From NCBI RefSeq assembly GCF_003259365.1, contig NZ_QLLY01000007.1, forward strand, positions 310,001-374,000: 64,000 nt of DNA. The letters run 5' to 3'. A program made the position numbers and the translations under genes. Of the stretch, positions 32,455 to 39,852 are shown piece by piece. The notes below the pieces were generated by a model. The model did not search any database, was not told where the DNA came from, and saw nothing but the letters and a program-made list of their open reading frames with translations. The first letter of the stretch is position 1. Every line of letters begins with the position of its first letter. Origin of the DNA: Streptomyces sp. PsTaAH-137 (GTDB taxonomy: Bacteria > Actinomycetota > Actinomycetes > Streptomycetales > Streptomycetaceae).

Positions 32455-33414
32455 ATGAACACCCTCACCACCCCGTTCGGATTCGCCAGCACCGCGGCCG
32501 AGGTGTCGGACGGGATCGATCTGACCGGCCGCCGCGCCGTCGTCACCGGCGCCTCGTCGGGGCTCGGCGCGGAGACGGCCCGCGCCCTGGCCGCGACCGG
32601 CGCCGAGGTCACGCTCGCGGTGCGCGACACGGCGGCGGGCGACCGCGTCGCCGGGGAGATCACCGCCGCGACCGGCAACCGAGCGGTGCGCGCGGCACCG
32701 CTCGACCTCACGGACCCCGCCTCGATCACGGCGTTCACCGACGCCTGGCAGGGACCGCTGCACCTCCTCGTGAACAACGCCGGCGTCATGGCCTGCCCGG
32801 AGCGGTACACCGAGCAGGGCTGGGAATGGCAGTTCGCCACCAACCACCTGGGGCACTTCGCCCTCGCCACCGGACTGCACCGGGCGCTGGCCGCCGACGG
32901 CAACGCCCGTGTAGTGGCGGTCAGTTCCTCGGGGCACCAGCTGTCGCCGATCGTGTGGGACGACCCGCACTTCGCCTTCCGCCGCTACGACCCCTGGCTC
33001 GCCTACGGTCAGTCGAAGACGGCCAACGCGCTCTTCGCGGTGGAGGCGAGCCGCCGCTGGGCCGACGACAACATCACCGCCAACGCGCTGATGCCGGGGG
33101 CCATTTACACGAATCTCCAGCGCCACACCGACGGCCGGGGCAGCGGCCGGATCCCCGCCGAACGGATCAAGACCGTGGAACAGGGCGCCGCGACATCAGT
33201 ACTCCTCGCCGTCTCACCGCTCCTGGAGGGCGTCGGCGGACGGTACTTCGCCGACTGCCAGGAGGCGGAGGTCGTCGACCGCAGGACCGGCACACTGAAC
33301 GACGTGGCCCGCTACGCCGTCGACCCGAAGGGGGCGCGCCGCCTTTGGGACCTCTCGGACGAACTGCTCCGGCAGGGAAACGACTTGGGCACGGCGGCAT
33401 CGCGGCAGGCGTGA
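32455..33414 (+). CDS. Short-chain dehydrogenase/reductase (retinol-dehydrogenase-like)
   Basis: 319 residues. TGASSGLG cofactor motif, NNAGVM, Ser in VVAVSSSGHQ and an intact Y-G-Q-S-K catalytic motif (AYGQSKTANALF). The FATNHLGHFAL segment is typical of the WWOX/retinol dehydrogenase-like SDR branch. GCAGGAG lies 10 nt before ATG 32455. Follows the Tyr-less SDR by 22 bp in the same unit. Confidence 0.87.
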   Translation: MNTLTTPFGFASTAAEVSDGIDLTGRRAVVTGASSGLGAETARALAATGAEVTLAVRDTAAGDRVAGEITAATGNRAVRAAPLDLTDPASITAFTDAWQGPLHLLVNNAGVMACPERYTEQGWEWQFATNHLGHFALATGLHRALAADGNARVVAVSSSGHQLSPIVWDDPHFAFRRYDPWLAYGQSKTANALFAVEASRRWADDNITANALMPGAIYTNLQRHTDGRGSGRIPAERIKTVEQGAATSVLLAVSPLLEGVGGRYFADCQEAEVVDRRTGTLNDVARYAVDPKGARRLWDLSDELLRQGNDLGTAASRQA

Positions 33415-33464
33415 TCTGAGCACGGCGCGGGAACTCGGGCTCCATGGGTAAGGAGGTTTCCCAC

Positions 33465-34112
33465 ATGAAGCCCAGGGCTGTTGCTGCGCTCCCCCCGTGG
33501 GCGAAGATCGCCGTCGTGGTCGTCGTCGTGGTGGCGCTGGTCGCCACCGGGCTGCGCCTGATGAACCGTCTCGACGGTTTCTTCGGCACGGAGACCCACG
33601 ACCGGTCGGGCCCCGCGCTGCTCAAGTCGGTGCGTGACATGAGCCGTTACGACGCCGCATCGGGGAACTTCCAGGTCGTCGTCGATCTGGAGAAGGACAC
33701 GAAGTACCTGCCGGACGCGATCCGCGGGACCCGGACCCTGTACATCGGGGCGGGAACCGTCGACGCGTACGTCGATCTCGGAAAGGTGGACCCCGGAGAC
33801 GTCCAGGTGAACAAGGACCGCACGTCGGCGACGCTGCATCTGCCGCACGCGAAGCTCGGCAAGCCCGCCCTGGACACGGACCGCTCCTACGCGGTGTCGA
33901 AGCAGCGCGGGCTCCTCGACCGGCTCGGCGATCTGTTCTCGGACAACCCCAACGACGAGCAGGCGGTGCGCAAGCTGGCCGCCCGCCACATCGGGGACGC
34001 CGCGAAGGACAGCGGACTCACGGGGCGCGCCGAGGGCAACACCACCGACATGCTGGAGGGGCTGCTGCACTCACTGGGGTTCGAGAAGGTGAAGGTCACC
34101 TACGGGACCTGA
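33465..34112 (+). CDS. DUF4230 membrane-anchored protein
   Basis: 215 residues. A single N-terminal transmembrane helix (~10-30, IAVVVVVVVALVATGL) is followed by an extracytoplasmic DUF4230 domain (SVRDMSRYDAASGNFQVVVDLEKD, LYIGAGTVDAYVDLG, AKLGKPALDTDRSYAVSKQRGLL). The function of this family is unknown. ATG 33465 has AAGGAGGT at 33450-33457, 7 nt upstream. An in-frame ATG at 33444 lies before that site and is less likely. Confidence 0.82.
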   Translation: MKPRAVAALPPWAKIAVVVVVVVALVATGLRLMNRLDGFFGTETHDRSGPALLKSVRDMSRYDAASGNFQVVVDLEKDTKYLPDAIRGTRTLYIGAGTVDAYVDLGKVDPGDVQVNKDRTSATLHLPHAKLGKPALDTDRSYAVSKQRGLLDRLGDLFSDNPNDEQAVRKLAARHIGDAAKDSGLTGRAEGNTTDMLEGLLHSLGFEKVKVTYGT

Positions 34113-34150
34113 CCGCTCGGGCCGGGACGTGAAGTCCCCGCCTTCCCACC

Positions 34151-34190
34151 GTGGTCCCGGTGTCCGGAGTACTCCGGACACCGGGACCAC
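34151..34190. terminator. 40-bp perfect palindrome between convergent genes
   Basis: The left half GTGGTCCCGGTGTCCGGAGT (34151-34170) is followed directly by its exact complement (34171-34190). It lies between the DUF4230 stop (34112) and the methyltransferase stop (34209), so a bidirectional terminator is the simplest reading; cruciform extrusion is possible. Confidence 0.75.
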
Positions 34191-34208
34191 TCCTGTGCGC
34201 GGAGCCCG

Positions 34209-35006
34209 TCAGCGTGCCGTACGGGTGCCGACGACGACCGTGGCGTACAGGTCGTCGTCCTCGACCAGGCGGGCCGCGAGGCCCGCGGCGCGTACCGCCG
34301 CCAGCGCGGTGTCGGCCTGCCGCTCACTGGTCTCCACGAAGAGCCGGCCGCCCGGCGCGAGCCAGCGCGGCGCCTGCTCCGCCACCCGGCGCAGCACGTC
34401 GAGGCCGTCCTTGCCGCCGTCGAGGGCGAGCTGCCGCTCGTGGTCGCGGGCCTCGGACGGGAGCAGCGGCAGGTCGCCGGTGGGGACGTAGGGGCCGTTG
34501 GCGATGAGGATGTCGACGCGGCCCGCGAGATCCGCGGGCAGCGGGTCGTACAGGTCGCCCTCGTGCACCTCGCCGCCCAGCGGGGCGAGGTTGCGGCGGG
34601 CGCACGCCACGGCGGCCGGGTCCAGGTCGGCGGCGTGCAGCCGTCCCGGGGCGCGTGCGGCGAGGACGGCGGCGACGGCGCCGGTGCCGCAGCACAGGTC
34701 GACGACGGTGGCGCCGGGCCGCGTGCGGGCAAGGGCCTGGCGGGCCAGGAACTCGGTGCGGCGGCGCGGCACGAAGACCCCGGGGTCGACGGCGATCCGC
34801 AGCCCGCAGAACTCGGCCCAGCCGACGACGTGCTCCAGCGGAAGACCCGCGGTCCGCCGCTCGACCATCGCGGCCAGTTCGGCGGGGTCGCGGGCGGAGG
34901 CGTGCAGGACCCGGGCCTCGTCCTCGGCGAAGACACAGCCGGCGGCGCGCAGCGCCGAGACGAGGAAGGCGGGCGGGGGCGGTACGGGTGACGGGGACAG
35001 CGACAT
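34209..35006 (-). CDS. PrmC-related protein N5-glutamine methyltransferase
   Basis: 265 residues. The N-terminal helical part includes VERRTAGLPLEHVVGWAEFCG, as in HemK/PrmC. The SAM motif is VVDLCCGTGAVAAVLA. The catalytic loop, normally NPPY, reads NGPYVP here. This fits the PrmC paralogue group (TIGR03704) rather than the release-factor methylase itself. Target protein unknown. ATG 35006 has GAGAGG upstream. Confidence 0.83.
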   Translation of the reverse strand: MSLSPSPVPPPPAFLVSALRAAGCVFAEDEARVLHASARDPAELAAMVERRTAGLPLEHVVGWAEFCGLRIAVDPGVFVPRRRTEFLARQALARTRPGATVVDLCCGTGAVAAVLAARAPGRLHAADLDPAAVACARRNLAPLGGEVHEGDLYDPLPADLAGRVDILIANGPYVPTGDLPLLPSEARDHERQLALDGGKDGLDVLRRVAEQAPRWLAPGGRLFVETSERQADTALAAVRAAGLAARLVEDDDLYATVVVGTRTAR

Positions 35007-35046
35007 GGGTGTGGTGTGACCTCTCGGGACGCCGACGGGGCTCCCG

Positions 35047-35070
35047 GCCGTCGCGCGGTCGCGCGACGGC
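35047..35070. promoter_or_regulatory. 24-bp palindrome upstream of the methyltransferase
   Basis: GCCGTCGCGCG, GT, and its complement CGCGCGACGGC: 11-bp perfect arms, 40 bp upstream of the methyltransferase start. Could be an operator or a 5'-leader hairpin; in such a CpG-rich stretch chance palindromes are easier. Confidence 0.4.
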
Positions 35071-35273
35071 TCAGCGCGAGCGGTCGTGGCGCGCGGCGCG
35101 AGCAGGGAGCTCCTGACCTGGTACAGCGAAGATCGGGCTCACCTCCTCGTTCCCTCGTGGCGCTGTGGGGCCCGGTCACACTACCGCACCGCACCCGGCA
35201 CCGGACTGATCCCTCCGCTTCCCCGCTACTGTGGCGCGCGACGGGACGGCGGGAGCGACACCGGGAGCAGCGT

Positions 35274-35690
35274 ATGGACAGCGAGAGCGCCGAGGTCGCC
35301 GCGCGGCGGTTCGTCGACGTGTGGCAGGACGGCTGGGCGCAGCACGACGTGGAGGCGCTGCTCGCCCTGTACGCGCCGGACTGCGTGCACCGGTCGATGC
35401 CGTTCCGGGAGCCGCATCGCGGGCGGGACGCGCTGGCCGCGTATCTGCGGTGGTCGTTCGCGCAGGAGCGGCCGGTGGACGTGCGGTTCGCGGCGCCGGT
35501 GGTGGGTCCCGGGCCGGTGGCGGTGGCCGAGTTCCGGGTGCTGGCCGAGGAGGACGGCAGGCCCACGACGCTGGCCGGGTGTGTGTTCGTACGGTTCCGG
35601 GCGGACGGCCTCGCGGTGGAGACACGCGACTACTGGCATCAGGCGGACGGACATCAGGAGCCCGCGGGCGATCTGTTCTTCACCGGGTGA
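35274..35690 (+). CDS. SnoaL-like / NTF2-fold protein
   Basis: 138 residues, single NTF2-like cone fold (FVDVWQDGWAQHDVEALLALYAPDCVHRSMPFREPHRGRDAL ... YLRWSFAQERPVDVRF, VETRDYWHQADG). Members act as small cyclases, hydrolases or ligand carriers. GGGAGCAG lies just upstream of ATG 35274. The 183 bp before it are without a clear promoter. Convergent with the MFS gene. Confidence 0.82.
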   Translation: MDSESAEVAARRFVDVWQDGWAQHDVEALLALYAPDCVHRSMPFREPHRGRDALAAYLRWSFAQERPVDVRFAAPVVGPGPVAVAEFRVLAEEDGRPTTLAGCVFVRFRADGLAVETRDYWHQADGHQEPAGDLFFTG

Positions 35691-35708
35691 CGAAGAGGCC
35701 GAAGGGAC

Positions 35709-37109
35709 TCAGCGCTGCCTGCGCAGGGCCCGGTCCGTCACGGTCAGGGCGACGAGCAGGACGCCGAGGACGGCGGAGACCGTCGCCATCAGGTGCAGTC
35801 CCGCGTCGTCGGCGCGCTGCCCGTAGGCGAGGGCGATCAGGCTCGACGCGGTGATGGCGCCGATGTACTGGGCGGTGCGCTGGAGCCCCGCGGCGGCGCC
35901 GATGTCGGCGGCGGGCGCGTACTCCTGGACCGCCGCCTGGTTGCTGGTGCCGATGAGGCCCTGCGGGATGCCGAAGCAGGCGCCCGCGAGGAGCAGCACG
36001 GCCAGCGGTGTGGAGCCGGAGACGAAGGCGAGCAGGGCCGCTCCCCCGGTCAGCAGCGCGCTCGCGACGATCAGCGGGGCGCGGATGCCCTTGGTGCGGG
36101 CGCCGATCAGGGAGCAGGACAGCGCGGCCAGTGACATGGGCAGCATCAGCAGCCCGGTGTGCCCGGAGGAGTAGCCGCGGCCCTCCTCCAGCCACTGGGT
36201 GAAGCCGTACATGACGCAGTAGATGAGCAGATAGCTCAGGCCGTGCCGGAGGTAGGTGCGGGCGAGGGGACCGTTCCCGGCGAGCATCCGTACGTCGATG
36301 AAGGGCGTCCGGCAGCGCAGTTGCCACCACAGCAGGGCGGCGGTGAGCACGGCGAACGGGGCGAGCAGCCACCACAGGGGGTGGGACAGGTCGAGGAGGA
36401 AGAAGACCAGGACGGTCAGGGCCGTGGAGAACAGGCCGATGCCGAGCGGGTCGAGGGCGAGCCTGGGGGCCGGTTCGCCGGACGTGCCGCGCGGCGGATC
36501 GGCGGGGATCCACAGCACGGCGCAGCAGAACGCGATCACGGACACCGGCACGTTCACGGCGAAGATGCCGCGCCAGCCGACGACCGTGACGAGCAGTCCG
36601 CCGAGTGTGGGGCCGACGGCGGCGCTGCCGAGCGCCGCGAAGGAGAGCCGGGCCATGACGGGCCGCGGCGGGCGGCGGCCGACCCGGCGGCCCTCGTCGC
36701 GCAGGACGGCCATCGCCGCGGGGTACGCGGCCGAGGTACCGATGCCGAGCAGCAGCCGGGAGACGACGAGCCAGCCGAAGGCGGAGGCGAACATGCCGAC
36801 GAGGCCCGAGGCGCAGACCACGACGAGGCCGACGAGGAACACCCGGCGCGGGCCGAGCGCGTCGGCGAGCTTGCCGAGCACGGGCTGGGCGACGGCGCTG
36901 GCGAGGTAGAGCACGGAGATGAGCCAGGCGGTGTCGGCGGCGCCCACGCCGAAGTGGTGCCCGATCGCCACCAGGCCGGTGGAGATCATCGTGGTGTTGA
37001 GCGGGTTGAGGACCGAGCCCAGCAGGAGCGGTGCGGTGAGGCGGGCGCGGAAGCCTCCGCCCGTGGGGGCGGGTGCGGTGGTGACCGTCTCCGCTATGTC
37101 CCCGCTCAC
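35709..37109 (-). CDS. MFS transporter (DHA2-like, 14-helix type)
   Basis: 466 residues with about 13-14 hydrophobic segments. N-terminal LLLGSVLNPLNTTMISTGLV, loop GKLADALGPRRVFLVG (motif A) and GPTLGGLLVTVVGWRGIFAVNVP (motif C) place it with drug/H+ antiporters. The MarR gene upstream overlaps it by 4 bp (ATGA at 37106-37109), so they form an operon: a typical drug-responsive efflux unit. Confidence 0.9.
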   Translation of the reverse strand: MSGDIAETVTTAPAPTGGGFRARLTAPLLLGSVLNPLNTTMISTGLVAIGHHFGVGAADTAWLISVLYLASAVAQPVLGKLADALGPRRVFLVGLVVVCASGLVGMFASAFGWLVVSRLLLGIGTSAAYPAAMAVLRDEGRRVGRRPPRPVMARLSFAALGSAAVGPTLGGLLVTVVGWRGIFAVNVPVSVIAFCCAVLWIPADPPRGTSGEPAPRLALDPLGIGLFSTALTVLVFFLLDLSHPLWWLLAPFAVLTAALLWWQLRCRTPFIDVRMLAGNGPLARTYLRHGLSYLLIYCVMYGFTQWLEEGRGYSSGHTGLLMLPMSLAALSCSLIGARTKGIRAPLIVASALLTGGAALLAFVSGSTPLAVLLLAGACFGIPQGLIGTSNQAAVQEYAPAADIGAAAGLQRTAQYIGAITASSLIALAYGQRADDAGLHLMATVSAVLGVLLVALTVTDRALRRQR

Positions 37110-37561
37110 CGCTCCACCAGCCGTCCGAGCAGCACGGTCGCCTCGGCGACGAGACGGCGCTCGGCGGGGTCGAACTCGGCGTCGATGGCCTGGGCGAGCC
37201 AGCTGTGCTTGGCCGCGCGGACGGCGACGAGGGTGGCGCGGCCGTCGTCGGTGATGGAGACGACGGACTGCCGCCCGTCGTTCGGGTCCGGGGTGCGGGC
37301 GACGAAGCCGCGCTCCTCCAGGGCGCCCAGGGTGAGTCGCATCGACTGCGGTTTCACGTACTCGGAGCGGGCGAGCGCCGCCGTGGTGGCCGGGCCCTCC
37401 GTGTCGAGGCGGGCGAGCACGGTGCGCTGGGTCGGGGTGAGCAGGCTGTCCGGCGACGCGGTGCGCAGCCTGCGGGAGAGCCGGCCGACGACGGTGGCGA
37501 GGTCGGCGGCGACGCGCTCGCCGTGCGGCTCGGGGGCTGCGGATCCCTGCGTTCCTGACAT
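37106..37561 (-). CDS. MarR-family regulator of the adjacent MFS gene
   Basis: 151 residues. Winged HTH of MarR type: LTPTQRTVLARLDTEGPATTAALARSEYVKPQSMRLTLGALEERGFVARTPDPNDGRQ, ending with the beta-wing D-x-R. ATG 37561 is preferred: a TACGGT -10 ends 6 nt before it, so the transcript is nearly leaderless. A palindrome overlaps the -35, which suggests autorepression together with the MFS gene. Confidence 0.88.
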   Translation of the reverse strand: MSGTQGSAAPEPHGERVAADLATVVGRLSRRLRTASPDSLLTPTQRTVLARLDTEGPATTAALARSEYVKPQSMRLTLGALEERGFVARTPDPNDGRQSVVSITDDGRATLVAVRAAKHSWLAQAIDAEFDPAERRLVAEATVLLGRLVER

Positions 37562-37567
37562 GCCTCC

Positions 37568-37604
37568 ACCGTAGGAGATAGACAGGAAGCCTTGCAAGTT
37601 TTCC
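37568..37604 (-). promoter_or_regulatory. MarR promoter and overlapping palindrome
   Basis: On the minus strand TTGCAA, 18-bp spacer, TACGGT, then GGAGGC and the ATG. The imperfect palindrome GGAAGCCTTGCAAGTTTTCC (37585-37604, centre CTTGCAAG perfect) covers the -35. Confidence 0.6.
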
Positions 37605-37631
37605 TTACCACCTCAGGCCGGGCAGGCCCTC

Positions 37632-38240
37632 CTATGACTGGCCGGAGAGCGCCCCGAGAAGTGCTCGCGCGCACAGATCGCGCACCTGCTCGCGGGTGAG
37701 TTCCGGTTCATCGAGCCAGTCCAGGCAGACGGCGACGAGGAAGGCGAGCCAGCCGCGTACGGCAAGGCGCAGCGCGGCCGGTTCCGGGAGCGTGCCGGTG
37801 ATCTCGGGGTCGGCGGCGAGGGCGGCCAGGATCTGCTGCTCCTGCGCGGCGAGCCCGTCGCGGTAGACGGCGCGCACGGTCGGGTCGCCCGCGGACTCGG
37901 CGCGGTGGAAGGCGCGGAAGCCCTCGGCGTGCGCGGCGACATAGCCGAGAAAGGTGTCGAGCCCCGCGCCGAGCTGCTCGCGCACCGGGATGCCCGGGAC
38001 CGCGGCGGTGAGCCGCAGCATCCGCTCGCTCTCACGGCGCACGACCGCGGAGAAGAAGTCCCGTTTGTTCGGAAAGTAGTGGTAGAGGAGCCCGCGGGAG
38101 ACGCCCGCGATCTCGGCGACCCGCTCGATCCACACATCGTCGTACGGACTCTGCGCGAACAACGAGGCGCCCACGGAGAGGAGTTGTTCCCTGCGCTGCT
38201 CCGTGCTCATTCTGCGCCGGGTCGTCCGCTCTGCCGTCAT
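37632..38240 (-). CDS. TetR-family regulator divergent from the stand-alone P450
   Basis: 202 residues. HTH ~32-60 (VWIERVAEIAGVSRGLLYHYFPNKRDFF). C-terminal ligand domain with AVRGWLAFLVAVCLDWL. A related arrangement, TetR-type repressor next to CYP102-type P450, is known (Bm3R1 in Bacillus megaterium), so fatty-acid-like ligands are plausible (inference). A mirrored pair of half-sites lies in the 141-bp gap to the P450 gene. Confidence 0.87.
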   Translation of the reverse strand: MTAERTTRRRMSTEQRREQLLSVGASLFAQSPYDDVWIERVAEIAGVSRGLLYHYFPNKRDFFSAVVRRESERMLRLTAAVPGIPVREQLGAGLDTFLGYVAAHAEGFRAFHRAESAGDPTVRAVYRDGLAAQEQQILAALAADPEITGTLPEPAALRLAVRGWLAFLVAVCLDWLDEPELTREQVRDLCARALLGALSGQS

Positions 38241-38274
38241 GGCCGCACCCTACTGGACGAACGCCTCCTTACTT

Positions 38275-38326
38275 GACGTGAGTTCAATAACAGCCGCACA
38301 CTGAGGCGCATTATTGAATCCACGTC
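38275..38326. promoter_or_regulatory. Divergent inverted repeat between TetR and P450 genes
   Basis: GACGTGAGTTCAATAA (38275-38290) and TTATTGAATCCACGTC (38311-38326) match as inverted copies at 14 of 16 positions, 20 bp apart and nearly symmetric between the two genes. Likely paired operators. Confidence 0.7.
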
Positions 38327-38381
38327 TAACAAGCTGCCTTCGGTGCCTCAATCCATCGGTGGCGCAGGGGAGATGGGCTCG

Positions 38382-39824
38382 ATGGCTCAGATGACACAGC
38401 TGGCCGGCGCCACGCTGCCGCGGGGCTTTCGCAGTGCGGAGCAGGGCTGGCCGCGCCTGGACCGGATCCCGCACCCGCCGCGCCGGGTGCCGCTGATCGG
38501 TGATGTCGTGGGCGCCAATGTCCGTACGCCGTTGCAGGACTCCATGCGGATCGCCGCCGACCTGGGGCCGATCTTCCGCCGCAAGGCGTTCGGCAAGGAG
38601 ATCGTGTTCGTGTGGGGTGCGGAGCTCGCGGCGGAGCTGGCCGACGAGTCGCGGTTCGCCAAGCACGTGGGGCTCGGCGTCGCCAATCTGCGTCCGGTCG
38701 CCGGGGACGGCCTGTTCACCGCGTACAACCACGAGCCCAACTGGCAGCTGGCGCACGACATCCTGGCGCCCGGGTTCAGCCGGGAGGCGATGGAGGGCTA
38801 TCACCCGCTGATGCTGGACGTGGCGGGGCAGCTGACCCAGGCGTGGGACGCGAGCGAGGCCGCGGGCCGCTCGGTGGACGTACCCGGCGACATGACCAAG
38901 CTGACCCTGGAGACGATCGCGCGCACCGGGTTCGGGCACGACTTCGGGTCCTTCGAGCGGGAGCGGCTGCATCCGTTCGTGACGGCCATGGTGGGCGCGC
39001 TGTCGTTCGCGCAGCGCCGCAACGTGGTGCCGCCGCTGCTCGCGTCGCTCCAGCGCGGCGCCGAGAGGCGCAACGCGGCGGACCGCGCCTTCCTGAACCG
39101 CACCGTCGACGACGTCATCGCCGCGCGCCGCGCCTCCGGCGACGGCCCCGGTGATCTGCTCGACCGGATGCTGGAGGTGGCGCACCCGGAGACGGGTGAA
39201 CGGCTCGCGCCCGAGAACATCCGCCGCCAGGTCATCACGTTCCTGGTGGCCGGCCACGAGACGACGTCCGGGGCACTCTCCTTCGCCCTGCACTACCTCG
39301 CCCAGAACCCCGCCGTGCTGGCGGCGGCGCAGGAGGAGGTCGACCGTGTCTGGGGCGATGTGGACGTCCCCGCGTACGAGCAGGTCGCCAAGCTCCGCTA
39401 TCTGCGGCGGGTGCTCGACGAGTCGCTGCGGCTGTGGCCGACGGCCCCCGCGTTCGCGCGCGAGGCGATCACCGACACGACGCTCGGCGGGACGCACCCG
39501 ATGCGGCGCGGCGCCTGGGCGCTGGTCCTGACGACGATGCTGCACCGCGACCCGGTGGCGTGGGGCGACGATCCGGAGTCCTTCGACCCGGACCGGTTCG
39601 CGCCGCAGGCGGTACGGGCCCGGCCCGGCCATGTCTTCAAGCCGTTCGGGACGGGCGCGCGGGCCTGCATCGGGCGCCAGTTCGCCCTGCACGAGGCCAC
39701 GCTGGTGCTCGGTCTGCTGCTGCGCCGCTACGACCTGCGGCCCGAGCCCGCCTACCGGCTGAAGGTGACGGAGCGGCTGACGCTGATGCCGCACGGGCTG
39801 CGGCTGCACCTCACCCGGCGGTAG
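38382..39824 (+). CDS. Stand-alone CYP102-type cytochrome P450 (heme domain only)
   Basis: 480 residues from ATG 38382, with AGGGGAG 9 nt before it (ATGs at 38373 and GTG 38343 are in frame but poorly spaced). It closely resembles the heme half of the fusion at 19110-22277: GLFTAYNHEPNWQLAHDIL, AGHETTSGAL, and FKPFGTGARACIG with the heme Cys. No FMN/FAD domain follows; the frame ends with the heme domain. I recall CYP102B1 of S. coelicolor as such a reductase-less fatty-acid hydroxylase. It needs external ferredoxin or flavodoxin partners, none of which are adjacent. Divergent from a TetR gene. Confidence 0.9.
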   Translation: MAQMTQLAGATLPRGFRSAEQGWPRLDRIPHPPRRVPLIGDVVGANVRTPLQDSMRIAADLGPIFRRKAFGKEIVFVWGAELAAELADESRFAKHVGLGVANLRPVAGDGLFTAYNHEPNWQLAHDILAPGFSREAMEGYHPLMLDVAGQLTQAWDASEAAGRSVDVPGDMTKLTLETIARTGFGHDFGSFERERLHPFVTAMVGALSFAQRRNVVPPLLASLQRGAERRNAADRAFLNRTVDDVIAARRASGDGPGDLLDRMLEVAHPETGERLAPENIRRQVITFLVAGHETTSGALSFALHYLAQNPAVLAAAQEEVDRVWGDVDVPAYEQVAKLRYLRRVLDESLRLWPTAPAFAREAITDTTLGGTHPMRRGAWALVLTTMLHRDPVAWGDDPESFDPDRFAPQAVRARPGHVFKPFGTGARACIGRQFALHEATLVLGLLLRRYDLRPEPAYRLKVTERLTLMPHGLRLHLTRR

Positions 39825-39852
39825 CCCGCGCGTACCTGGTTAGGGTGCGCAC

